Source: Exophiala sp. HKRS030 (taxonomy: Eukaryota; Ascomycota; Eurotiomycetes; Chaetothyriales; Herpotrichiellaceae). Taken from it: a stretch of 64,000 nt of DNA. A program made the position numbers and the translations under genes. The stretch covers positions 7,006,001-7,070,000 of the forward strand of contig JAHWDD010000001.1 in NCBI GenBank assembly GCA_023897205.1. Reading direction: 5' to 3'. Under the pieces are notes generated by a model, which worked only from the letters and a program-made list of their open reading frames with translations, ran no database searches and was not told the DNA's origin. Below, piece after piece: positions 34,613 to 47,384 of the stretch. Within the stretch, counting starts at the first letter, position 1. Every line of letters begins with the position of its first letter.

Positions 34613-36883
34613 ATGAGGCTAAGAGCCTCCCTCTCGTCATTTGTCTCCCTCCTCGCCGCCATCTCCTTCTCTCCATTTGTATCTGCGGAAAAAGTCATTG
34701 TATCCAATTCGCTGAACTCTTGCCAAAGAGGATCGAACTTCACTGCCACCCTCTTCAATGTCGCCTACACACCTTCAAACGGCAGCATCGGGGTCAACAT
34801 CAATGGTGTCTCCTCTATCGTCGGTAACGTCGTCGCTCAGGTTGAGGTCATTGCATATGGCTTCACCATCGTCAATGAATCTCTGAACCCCTGTGAGATG
34901 AACCTGCCTGGGTTCTGTCCCATGAAATCTGGTAATATCATCATTGAGACAAATATCGATGTTGGTTCTTCTGTTGCAAATCAAGTACCAGGAGCCGCCT
35001 ACCTAGTCCCTGACCTCGATGGCGTCGTACGTGTCAAGGTTATCTCGCTCGAATCCAACTCAGTCATCGCATGCCTGGAGGCTGATTTATCAAACACTAA
35101 GAGTGTATATCATTCGGCCGTGGGCTGGGCTACCGCAGTCATTGCTGGACTGGGCCTTGTTGCTGCTGGCATAACTTCTGGACTGGGACATCCCAATACT
35201 GCAGCTCACGTTGCAGCTAACGCTGTCTCACTTTTTGGTTTCTTCCAAGCGCAAGCCATTATTGGCATGACATCGGTTTCTATGCCCCAATCGTCCAATC
35301 ATGGACTCAAAATTTCCAATGGAGCATGGGTATCATCCGAGTCGGATTTCTTCAGTCTATCGCCACCTGGTATCAACGAGCCACAGGCGGTACCCCAACC
35401 ACATATCTATCAACTCTCAGTCACTTCTCCGTTCAAGTCCAGAAGCGTGCTCTCAAGCGCTCTCTTGATACATTAGTTGCTTTTGCCAACCAAGGTCTCA
35501 GGAGCTACGCTAAGCGTGCCGAGACCGCCGACGACAATATCAAGGTCGTTCGCGGAATTGATAGAGTCGGTTTCAGGGCCGGAATTGAGCAGACTAATAT
35601 TTTCATGACTGGTCTGATCTTCTTCATCTTTATTCTCTTCCTGGCTGCGGCCCTGGTAGCTCTCTCCAAAGTAATCCTTGATGGGTTCGCAAGAGCAGGT
35701 TGGATGAAGTCAGAGAAATTTAGTGAATTCCGCAATGGATGGAAAATTGTCATCAAAGGCATTCTATTCAGACTGGTAAGTGTCAACGATTTTCTTCGTA
35801 ATGATGGCAGCTACTAACGCTCTCTAGGTCCTTCTTGGTTTCGTGCAGATGTCAACTCTGTGCTTGTGGCAGCTCGTTGAACGCGATTCGCCCGCAGAGA
35901 TTGTCCTCGCTCTAGTTGTTTTCTTCTCAATGGCTGGTGCCCTCGCGTGGGCTTCATACAAAGTCGTCTCCTTGGCTAAAAAATCAGTCGAGATGCACAA
36001 GAATGCCGCCTACATTCTATACTCTGACCCCGAATGTCTCAACAAGTGGGGCTTCCTTTATGTGCAATATCGAGCCTCGGCGTATTATTTCGTCATTCCT
36101 CTCTTGGGATACATTCTGGTCAAAGCCATTTTCATCGCCTTTGCCCAGGCATCACCAATTGCTCAAGCAGTCGGTCTGGTTGTGGTTGAGGCAGTGGCGT
36201 TGATTGGCGTGAGCGTCCTCAAGCCTTTCATGGACAAGAAGACAAACATCTTCAACATCTCCATTGCTGCTGTCAACTTTGTCAACGCCATTTTCCTTTT
36301 GTTTTTCTCCGACGTTTTTGGCGCCCCTCCTATGGTCAACGGTGTCATGGGTGTTGTCTTCGCCCTCTACAACGTCATTTTCGCAATCATTCTCCTGATC
36401 TTGGTGCTTATTGCATCGATCTATGCCATTGCCTCTAAGAATCCAGAGGTACGATATCAACCAATGCGCGATGATCGTGGTAGCTTCATCAAATCTCAGT
36501 CAGCTCTTACCACTGAACTCGATGCTCTCGGTGCTACAGCAAGAGGTGACGGACAGGAACCTTATACAAACGACAAGAAAGTTTACGATGAGACAGACTC
36601 CTTTTCCAGTGATTCCTTGAAGCATCAACCCGTTGTCGGACAAGAACCCATGACTCAGATGTACCCTAGTGAGGATGCCGGCAGACGTGGCCCCCAACAA
36701 GGTTACAACAACAACCCACAAAGCTATGCACCTTACAAACAACAGTATGACCGGAGCAGTAGCAGTTTAGGAGATAACTATGGACCACCTCGGACTGCCA
36801 ATTCAGGATACGCTCCTCAACAAGGGGCTTTCCGAGCACAGAACAATTCAAGCCCTTGGCAGCGAGGTGCTGGTTACGATTGA
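34613..36883 (+). CDS. Flavin carrier / TRP-like membrane protein (FLC family), with frameshift
   Basis: Exons 34613-35775 and 35828-36883 with a 52-bp intron (GTAAGT, CTAAC, CTCTAG); about 739 residues. A signal peptide (residues 1-25, ending FVSA) precedes an ML-like lumenal domain with paired Cys (NSCQRGSNF, NPCEMNLPGFC). A TRP-like bundle of about nine membrane segments follows from residue 165. The cytosolic tail is rich in Gln, Tyr, Ser and Gly with no order. FLC/TRP-like proteins act in ER or vacuole membranes in FAD transport, calcium and cell-wall homeostasis. The frame breaks at C4 35285-35288. One more C gives SMPPIVQSWTQNFQWSMGII, the conserved loop between membrane segments; without it half the channel is lost. 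Confidence 0.9.
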
Positions 36884-37877
36884 CCACACTCGGGAGAAGC
36901 CCCAAACGGTCATGAAAGTCCTAACTCGGAGCAAGAGCGTCGTGGGAGGACAGATCTAAATAAGAAGCAAGAAAGTGGATATTGGGATCGAGAATGGTGG
37001 ACAGACTATAATCGTGAAAATGGGGCACACAGCCCATACCGACCAAATTAGGACAGGACGGACCAGGAGTGGAAAGGCTCTCAAGTTGTTGCCACATTTG
37101 ATGAGAACATGAAAATTTATTGCATCCTTTTTTTGCATTTGTCCAAGACGACATATCCGGCCGATTGAGGTTGTATTACAGAGGGCGGACGAACCTGACT
37201 TGCATAATTGACCATGAGGCATTGTTGCATTGATCAAGGAGTCATGTCAAGTCAGCATGAACCATCAGCATAATTTTGGCGCTATTGTATGTCGCACTAC
37301 TTCGAAAAGGTGTGACAGTACTATTGTTGTACTGGGGCCTATTTGGGGAGTTGCGGCCAGTGTTTACTTGTAGCTTAAAGGGACGAAAACCGAATGTGAA
37401 TCGAATCGAATTATCTTTCAATAGTCTTCTAGATCAATAAGCCTCGTTCCTTGTATTGGCCAGTCCAACTAGTTAGCATCTGCGGGTTCTGCAGATGCTT
37501 TCCATTCCCGCGTCCGCCATTTTTTTTCTCATACTCAAGGCCTTGGAATGCCTGGTTGGCGATTGATTGATGAAATATATCACATCATGGCGTGGAAATA
37601 ATCGAATCATGGGACCTAGGGGCCAGCATCAGGGTTTCGAGCGTGGAGTGTAGAGCGTATATATAGTATATATAGTAGCTACAATATATACCCTGACATC
37701 CTTCATCAATTTAAGTACATGAAGCCGCCTCGGGATTCTTGAACTAAATACTCGTTCAAGCATTCAAGACAATAGAGATTGAGCCATATCCAACCGACTT
37801 TGTACAATTTTCTGCCGATTTTTCCCTACCTAGGGCGACTCCTCTTGCGAACCTCGAGAAGTTCTATCGCAACATTC
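36884..37877. other. Convergent intergenic 1 kb
   Basis: Between the FLC-family stop and the end of the minus-strand reductase. Includes an AT-rich patch with TATATATAG repeats near 37655-37690. No gene seen. Confidence 0.4.
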
Positions 37878-39435
37878 TCACACGAGAGGATTGGGCTTGT
37901 CGACCTTCAGCGTCGGTATCATGCCCAACCGACTGATTTCGGAATACATCTCGAACAGAGCCTAGAGATAAAGCACGAAGATGCCATCGTCAGTATATGG
38001 TCCCCACGAATGAAGATGGAAGGAAGGGAATGGGGACATCTATTATGGTTCAACTGAGAGGTCTGGAGATGAGCTTACCTCGATCGTGTCAACGAACCCA
38101 GTCCATCCCAGGCGACGCGCCTTGTTCATGTTTAAGCTCATGAGCTGGATGAGCGCGGCGTCGCCGAAGGAGAAGTTGGCAACCACATCCTCGAATGGGT
38201 TGTCGGTCAATTGTCCACCTGAGGCCGCCATCAGTTGCTCCCATGCGGCTTTGTTATCGGGGTCTGCTGCCCATTCGACCAGGCTGAAACGGAGGCGTTG
38301 CTGGGTTGGTGGGCCGTATCTTTAGAGAGGGGAGGGTCTGTGTGTTAGCTGGGGTATTTCGCTGGTACTTCTATGTGTCGGAAGGAGGTGGGGGAAAGGG
38401 AGGGGCGTGTTTGTGGTAGTGTACATACCCCATGGGAGTGTCTTTGCCTTTCTTCCCTTCGATCAACTGGTATTTATTCGGGTCTTCCTCGATTGGCGCA
38501 ATCCCCTTGTCTACTCCGAACCACCGTACTAGTTCATGGTAGAAGCGGTCCCAGGTGATGGGGCCGGTATCTTGAGAATTGAATCTCTCGTCCTTGCATT
38601 TATCTTCCAGCACAGCCCATTCTGAAAGGTAGCCTGTCAACATGGCCGTCGAATGGTGCTGTTCGAATGTCCAGAGCGAAAAATCGCCAGGGAAATGCAG
38701 TGGCTCCCCCTTCTGGGCTTGGACGACGGCGTAGTACGCATATGGTAGGATGGCGTTCATCTGTGCATTGTTCACGGCTCCTAGAATCCAGGCTGGCATG
38801 ATGACGTTCCAGTGGGTATTGTTGTCCTTGCACCATTTGAACAGGGATTTCTCTTGCGTGTAGTAGAAGTTGGGTTCTAGGTGTGAAGGCTGAGGATCAG
38901 ATTCCACGGCAGGTGCGCGCGCTCTGCCGATATGAATACCGTAATTCTTTGCCCCAGTCTGCAGAAGAAAGCGCTTGGGGATGATTTTGGAGATCGACAG
39001 GGCCTGGAGGAAATTGTCGAGTAGTGCGGAGTTCACTTTGACCAGCTCGTCGGCGTTGGACCATACCGCCGCACCTGGCGGCGGCCTTGGCTGGAGATAA
39101 GAATAGAAGAAGATATAGTCGGCTGTGATGTTTGCCGAAGACATAGCATCCGCGATCTTCTGCGGATCGTCAAGGAAGTCCACGGCCACGTGCTGGACGC
39201 GCGATCGCTGGGACTCCGTGAGGAGAGCCATCATCTCCTTAGGAGGTGGACGTCTTGACAGTGCGTAGACTTTGCTCCATCGTTCAGGACTCTCAAGCAA
39301 GACACGCATCGTATGGAAGCCTGAAATTCCATTGGCGCCAGTCACAATGGCTGTCAAGCCTTTGATCGATGGGTCGAATGTGGGCAGGTTGTGATAGATA
39401 CCCCTGTGCTTAAGGGGATATGCTTCGGAACCCAT
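37878..39435 (-). CDS. PRISE-type short-chain reductase (NAD(P)-binding)
   Basis: Exons 38429-39435, 38079-38319 and 37878-37961, introns 109 and 117 bp; 443 residues and all phases close. The N-terminal Rossmann motif is AIVTGANGISGFHTMR (about residues 29-44), then ALSRRPP for the cofactor. QTGAKNYGIHIG carries the catalytic Tyr in the PRISE arrangement of progesterone-5-beta-reductase/iridoid-synthase-like enzymes; YTQEKSLFKW and MPAWILG follow. The small last exon gives the usual end ALFEMYSEISRLGMIPTLK. These enzymes reduce activated C=C bonds of enones; the fungal substrate is unknown. A TATAAA on the minus strand lies at 39564-39569. Confidence 0.88.
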
Positions 39436-40214
39436 CTCTGTAATGGTGAGAGTACTTACAATTCTGCGGCGGGGGAGGACAATTGTACAACAGCACAAAT
39501 GATATGAAGCTCAGACCTACTTTCTAGCCAGAGAAAACTTCGCGACACATTGGACTCATTTTCTTTATAGTAACCAGGTGGAGTACCGTGGATGACGATT
39601 TCACCTCGGTTAACATCCCTCTCTGGATGTATGCTTGTAGTCTTACGGCCACGATGCTTCTTGGGGAAAATTGACGTGCACATCAATCCGAAGGTGGCCT
39701 TTCCCCAACATACAGATATGCTTGGAGATGAGCATCAAACGCGGGGTTAAAGGTTCCTGTCCACAGAAGAGGTTCAGAGCTTATCTTGGCCTCTGCCATA
39801 TCCGGTGGAGCGGGCACCCGTAGACCTTGGAGGAATCCGGTGGAGATGGAGTTTTGGTTCTGGGTTCTCTGCTTCTTCGGAGCCCCATCTTAGAAACAAT
39901 GTAGTGTTGTATGGGCATGAAAGTATAGAAAGAGCTTTTGCATGACGTGAGGTTGGTAGTCTCCGTACGTCGTCAAATAACTCAGTATCCCGCCGTAGAA
40001 TGGTGAGAGAGCTATTACGTCCGACCATAGAAACCCTGAGCGCGTCAAGCGCGTCATTGTTTAGTGCCACAGATTGACTGGACTCGACAGTTTGGTAAAA
40101 GGTACGGTGTATTTGAATCGCAAAGCTATACTAAATGCCAGACGTTTTGCAACATGGGAACATAAGTCCACTCAAGTACGTTTGCTTTCAGTGAGACCCA
40201 CTCGCTGAACGATC
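39436..40214. promoter_or_regulatory. Divergent promoter region, reductase and ELYS-like gene
   Basis: 779 bp between outward starts. A TATAAA box for the reductase reads on the minus strand at 39564-39569. No gene called. Confidence 0.5.
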
Positions 40215-41205
40215 ATGACTCTGGATTGGCACGACTTTAATGCAGTCTGGCGAGATGCGCCGGACTTCAACCTCGACCAGAAGTCGGTCGACAGCGTAAT
40301 TCGACACCGAAAAGAGTTCGGAGACGAGTTATTCTTCGACAGGATATGGAGGTCAATAGGGTTTACTAACCGTGAGACTCATCTTCCCCGGTTGTGGGTG
40401 CACATCCAATTGACCTCTGTCTAGCCTCAAAGAAAATCTATCCCTCAAAATCCAACCAAGATCTACGAAATTTATGGCACAAGATTGTCCAATCACCAGC
40501 ACCTGATGAACAGAAGCTTGCTCTTTTATACTATATCGTCCTTGATACTCGCCAGACACTCAGGACGAGCCCTGCGGACAACTTTGTCCGAAGGACGCAC
40601 CTCCCCCGGAAGTACGAATTGCTCATACAAGGGTTATGGGAATTGGACCACGCCCAATTCTCCAAAGCTTTGGAACACCTCACCGACCCAACCCTGACAC
40701 TTCCTTTCGCAGACGAAATCCTCACCGCCCTTCTAAGACATCCAAAATGCGATAGGTCTTTGGCGTCAGCATTTTACATCTGTGTGTCACCACCATTAAA
40801 AGATTCAAAAACCCTCGGCTTATATTTCGACCTCTTGCTGTCAAACAATCTTGTGGAGGCATTATATTTTGCTCGGGGAGAGATGCGACGAGTCACAGGA
40901 GTCTGTTTGAGAAACTCGTCGTCAAGCTTCACCAGGAGAAGGCAAGCCGTCGACGAGCCGATCGAGCGGTCTTGTTTGTGGGATTGAGACTGACCGCGGA
41001 AGAAGAGGAATGGTTGGAGGGATGTCTACTATCCGGCGCTGCATCTAAACTTCCCGGAGCAAGTGATACGGTGCTGGTACGCCGAATAGCTACGGGTAGA
41101 CTGTCAGATCAGACCGATGCAATCAGCAGATTCAAAGGCGAGAAGATCGACGGCGTGGACTGGGAGAACGTCCGTGGATCGATATTGGACGCTGCTCCGA
41201 GTTGA
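40215..41205 (+). CDS. ELYS-like nuclear pore assembly protein, two frameshifts
   Basis: About 330 residues without introns once two frame breaks are closed. The start DWHDFNAVWRDAPDF is followed by LLYYIVLDTR, YELLIQGLWELDHAQFSKALEHLTDPTL and LYFDLLLSNNLVEALYFAR, an all-helical ELYS-type domain found in fungal nucleoporin assembly factors. Break one is at C4 40386-40389: one extra C gives HLPPVVGAHPIDLCLASKK. Break two is at G4 40875-40878: one extra G gives ARGRDATSHRSLFEKLVVKL and leads into LFVGLRLTAEEEEWLEG. Each section alone is too short for the domain; together they read as one continuous helical protein with no splice sites at either point. Family assignment is moderate. Confidence 0.8.
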
Positions 41206-41521
41206 AACCAGGCACAGTGCACACATCTTCGTTCATGGACTTGGAAGGAACATTCTTGGATCATGAAGAGGATACCCTGTGGAGACCGAGTAATATTCGA
41301 GATTGTGGCAGCTGCGAGACTCCTTCGTCCCATGAGACGTATGCGACTCTATCAGACATAGTGACTGAATTTAACGCGCTACTCAACGACGACTGGAAAG
41401 TCCGGCGTCTTCCCGGACTGTAGCTGCTCTGGCGAGGCGTGCCCCTGATATAACGTGACCAGCTTACACACGTGATCAATGTTACGTGCTCTACCTATTC
41501 TTATCCTTTCGTACTAACACA

Positions 41522-41812
41522 ATGTGGAAAGTTAATACTCCATACCACCTTGCTGTCTCACCCTCCTTTCTTTCCATCTTGGTCGCGTTATTATCCATCC
41601 GTTTGACCTTGTCAGAAAACATTTGCTGTACTTGCTGTCAACACGATGACGACCGGCGCTGTCACCAGGGTCATAGATGCTATGTCAATTGCGAAAGACC
41701 AGATTCATTGAAGGCATCGAACTCATGTAGACCTTTTGAGAAACACCAGCCTAGACGATCAAGCCTCATTCGCGTGTTCGCGCGGGATACATGCGTCTTC
41801 TGCTCCCGCTAG
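41522..41812 (+). CDS. Possible small secreted cysteine-rich protein
   Basis: 96 residues. An N-terminal hydrophobic core (FLSILVALLSIRLTL, about residues 16-30) could be a signal peptide. The mature part has ten Cys in about 60 residues, starting ENICCTCCQ. This is the profile of a fungal small secreted protein. Doubts: the frame overlaps the start of the carboxylesterase by 22 nt in another phase, and the last Cys pair falls in that overlap. It may instead be chance in the esterase promoter. Confidence 0.3.
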   Translation: MWKVNTPYHLAVSPSFLSILVALLSIRLTLSENICCTCCQHDDDRRCHQGHRCYVNCERPDSLKASNSCRPFEKHQPRRSSLIRVFARDTCVFCSR

Positions 41813-43537
41813 TTGCTCTACTTGGGCTGGCAATCGCCGTCGACCCGGTTGTTCAGCTGAAGTACGGAGCATATAAGGGCGTACGGCTAGAGAATGGCCT
41901 CACTCAATGGCTGGGCATAAGATATGCTGCGGCGCCAGTAGGGGTTTTGAGGTTCGCAGCTCCCCAAGATCCTCCTTTCCTTGAAGGAGTACAGCTTGCG
42001 GACAAGGTAAGTCCGGAAATTTCTCTTCGTCTTGACTTTCTTCCAGTTTTATCTAGAAAAATCACTGATCAGGACTTCAGCATGGCTTGATTTGCCTCGC
42101 TACGGGCGATGATCCCATGAACCAACCACGTCAGAGGACTGTCTGTTCTTGGATGTGTACGCACCGTCTTCCGCAACGCCTGACTCGAAGCTCCCAGTCT
42201 ACTTCTTCATTCAAGGCGGCGGTTTTAATAGCTTGTCCAATGCAAATTACAATGGAAGCGGCCTTGTGACTGCGGCCGATCATCAGATCGTCGTTGTCAC
42301 AGTCAATTATCGAGTAGGCCTGTACGGATTTCTGGCCGGTAAGCAGATCACCGATTCTAAGTCAGCCATGCTCAACAATGGCTTGCGAGATCAACGTAAA
42401 GCATTGCAATGGGTTCAGGAGTACATACGGCTCTTTGGCGGAGATCCTGGTAAAGTCGTTCTCGGCGGTGATTCAGCTGGTGCTGCTTCGATAGCCCTAC
42501 ATTTGACAGCTTTCGGTGGGAGGGACGATGGTCTGTTCCATGGCGCCGCTGCTGAGTCAGTCAGCTTCGCCACCATCCTCACCGTCGAAGAGAGTCAGTA
42601 CCAATATGACAACCTGGTCGAGCGCCTAGGTTGCGCCGGTGGTATCGTTTCGCCCGATAGATCTATCACCGTCACCTCTGGTTTCAGCACCCTAGAATGT
42701 CTCCGTTCTAAAAGTGCGCCGGAAATCCAGTCTCAAAACAAAAACATTCCGTATCCGAACGCCCAACATCCGCCGCTCTTCATGTGGGACCCAGTGCTCG
42801 ACAACGACCTCATCACTTCCTACACGTATGCAGCCTTCGAACAAGGTAAATTCTTGAAAATCCCTGTCATATTCGGCGATGATACAAATGGCGGCACGGT
42901 ATTTGCACCGCGCAACACATCGAGTCTCGACCAGTCGAAAACCTTTCTACATGATCAATTCCCCTTCCTTACGCAAGAACACCTCGACCATATCAGTACG
43001 TTATTTCCCAACAAAGGCCATCAATTTCCGAACTCAGGTCCTTGGTGGAGGCAGGCTAGCCAAGCATATGGAGATATTCGTTATATGTGTCCGAGTCTAT
43101 TCATCTCGGCCATGTTTGCGCAATACGGTGTCGACAAGAACTGGAACTATCGTTTCAACGTCCAAGATCCGACGCTCGTAGCTAGTGGACTCGGCGTTCC
43201 CCACACGGTCGAGATTTCGGCAATATGGGGACCGGAGAACGTTCATGGAGCGGCACCGGCGAGTTTCTGGCCTCAACATGAGAACGCTTGGGTCGTGCCG
43301 TTGATTCAGCGGTACTGGACGAGCTTCATCAGGACTTTGGATCCGAACATTTATAAACTGGATGGAGCACCTAGGTGGGAGTCCTTCCTGGCGGCAGGAC
43401 AAAACTCAGACGAGGGAACTGTCCAGCGAAGGTTTTTATTTGATACGAAGACGTCCAGTGCGATGGAAAATGTCAATGAGGGAGTGAGAGAGAGGTGCAG
43501 ATATCTGAACGAGATCGGCGTGGCTATACGTCAATAA
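41791..43537 (+). CDS. Type-B carboxylesterase/lipase, secreted, with frameshift
   Basis: Exons 41791-42006 and 42081-43537, intron 74 bp (GTAAGT..CTTCAG); about 557 residues. A signal peptide (MRLLLPLVALLGLAIA) is followed by the alpha/beta-hydrolase fold: QWLGIRYAAAPVG, oxyanion-hole FFIQGGGFN, and the nucleophile elbow GGDSAGAAS with Ser near residue 203. The likely acid and His ligands come later (NGGTVFAP; VPHTVEISAIWG). It probably hydrolyses esters outside the cell. The frame breaks near 42126-42127 (CC); one extra C gives NQPTSEDCLFLDVYAP, the second type-B signature. Here the run is only two bases, the shortest of the set. Confidence 0.88.
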
Positions 43538-43736
43538 CGAAAGGACAGGTTAAATCATTTTTTTGAAAGGCTATCACAAGTCTCATGAGTCAACATTTGT
43601 CATCTTGTATTCTGAGTTCTTCCAGCATCATAGCTCGCTCACTCAAATATGGATGCTGTTCGCGTCCTCTGTTCGAATAGCATTACCTGACGCCAAGAGA
43701 AAGTCTTTTCTCATCAAGGGAAATACACCAAGAAGA
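43538..43736. other. Short convergent 3' region
   Basis: 199 bp between the esterase stop and the oxygenase stop on the opposite strand. The two 3' UTRs must overlap or be very short. Confidence 0.5.
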
Positions 43737-44867
43737 TCACCATATTGCAAGGCACCTCAGCTCGAGGCTTTCTCGTGCTGGCTCGGCCTCAGTGCCAGGG
43801 AGATCTACACTACTATGCAACGTTCCCCCTGCCGCGACGGTCTCCTTATCTCTGTGTGAGTCAAAAAGCCCGATGACCAGGACTTCCTCAGGTTTCTGGC
43901 CTGAAATAAAATACCATTTCTGGCCCTCGGACCAGTGAGCCAGGTAACTCTCTGTGTCATGTGTAGAGGTATTGCCAGGAACACCGAGGTTGGGTACCTT
44001 GATCATGACCGGTACATAATCAGTCTCGAGGAAAGTCCGTGCATCTCCCAATGCTAGTGGGTCTCGCGTTACAGGTTTCAATGGTCGCCAGATCGAATAC
44101 AATGCCCAGCGAGGCCCAGCGTTTGAAGAAGCGTAGTCTTCCCTCAGAGATTTGCCCTCGGCGACGAGTTTGTCTTCAGCATTTATGACTTCTTTTGCAA
44201 ATTCTGCCATCTTGGGATGGAATCTTCGGATATGTGTTCTAGCTCCGTTGGGAGCATAGTCCAGATGGACTTTCGGCGCTGGACTGGCTCCTCCACTAGC
44301 GGCAGAGAAGCCAATGAACTGAGGAAAACCGAGTTCCAGCTCATTTTCTTCTGGCGTCGGAGCTCTTTCTGAGACGGCGATCGACTCGTTGGAGTCAACC
44401 TTGCCATGACCTGCATGTGAGGCCAGCGCGTCCGTTTCGGACCAGATGGCACTGCGGATGAGCAGAGACTCAGTGATGACGGTCTTGGCGCCAGTGATCT
44501 TCTTGACCATCTCTTCCGTCTCAGGTACATAGATTTGCTTTAGCAAATTTGGATCATTCCAACTAGCACGGCTAAAAGGAGCCGAGCTTAACGCAGATGG
44601 CTGTGAGACGGCCGTAAAACCGTGCGTTGGAAGCATTGCAGCTCCCTCGGGGTTTTGAGATAGTTCAGTCACAGTTGGCACTGGTCGCATGTCGATTAAT
44701 GGTTGCATGCGGACATCGCCAAACTCGGCTATCTCTGGCAAGTGGAAGTTATGAGGACTTGGCTTCGGGGTTTGCCCTCGAGGAATGAAGCGTAACTTGC
44801 CATAGTATTGGGGATCAGATACGGATACATCGGGGAGATTTTGAGTAGTGACTGTGACAGTGCTCAT
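43737..44867 (-). CDS. GA4-desaturase/CmcJ-AsaB-like oxygenase family protein
   Basis: Single exon, 376 residues, starting at the only ATG in frame (MSTVTVTTQN). Marks of this fungal family are YYGKLRFIP near the N-terminus, FHPKMAEFAKEV, ALYSIWRPLKPVTRDPLALGDART, and HWSEGQKWYFISGQKPEEVLVIGLFDS. Members include gibberellin GA4 desaturase-like and AsaB/CmcJ-like proteins and are thought to be iron/2-oxoglutarate-type oxygenases; the usual HxD..H ligands are not obvious, so chemistry is uncertain. A TATA-like CCTATATATG reads on the minus strand at 44967-44976, about 100 bp upstream. Confidence 0.82.
   Translation of the reverse strand: MSTVTVTTQNLPDVSVSDPQYYGKLRFIPRGQTPKPSPHNFHLPEIAEFGDVRMQPLIDMRPVPTVTELSQNPEGAAMLPTHGFTAVSQPSALSSAPFSRASWNDPNLLKQIYVPETEEMVKKITGAKTVITESLLIRSAIWSETDALASHAGHGKVDSNESIAVSERAPTPEENELELGFPQFIGFSAASGGASPAPKVHLDYAPNGARTHIRRFHPKMAEFAKEVINAEDKLVAEGKSLREDYASSNAGPRWALYSIWRPLKPVTRDPLALGDARTFLETDYVPVMIKVPNLGVPGNTSTHDTESYLAHWSEGQKWYFISGQKPEEVLVIGLFDSHRDKETVAAGGTLHSSVDLPGTEAEPARESLELRCLAIW

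Positions 44868-47384
<2,517 letters not shown>

Noticed and set aside
37655..37690. TATATATAG stretch as a promoter
   Set aside because: It lies between two convergent genes with no start codon nearby in either direction.
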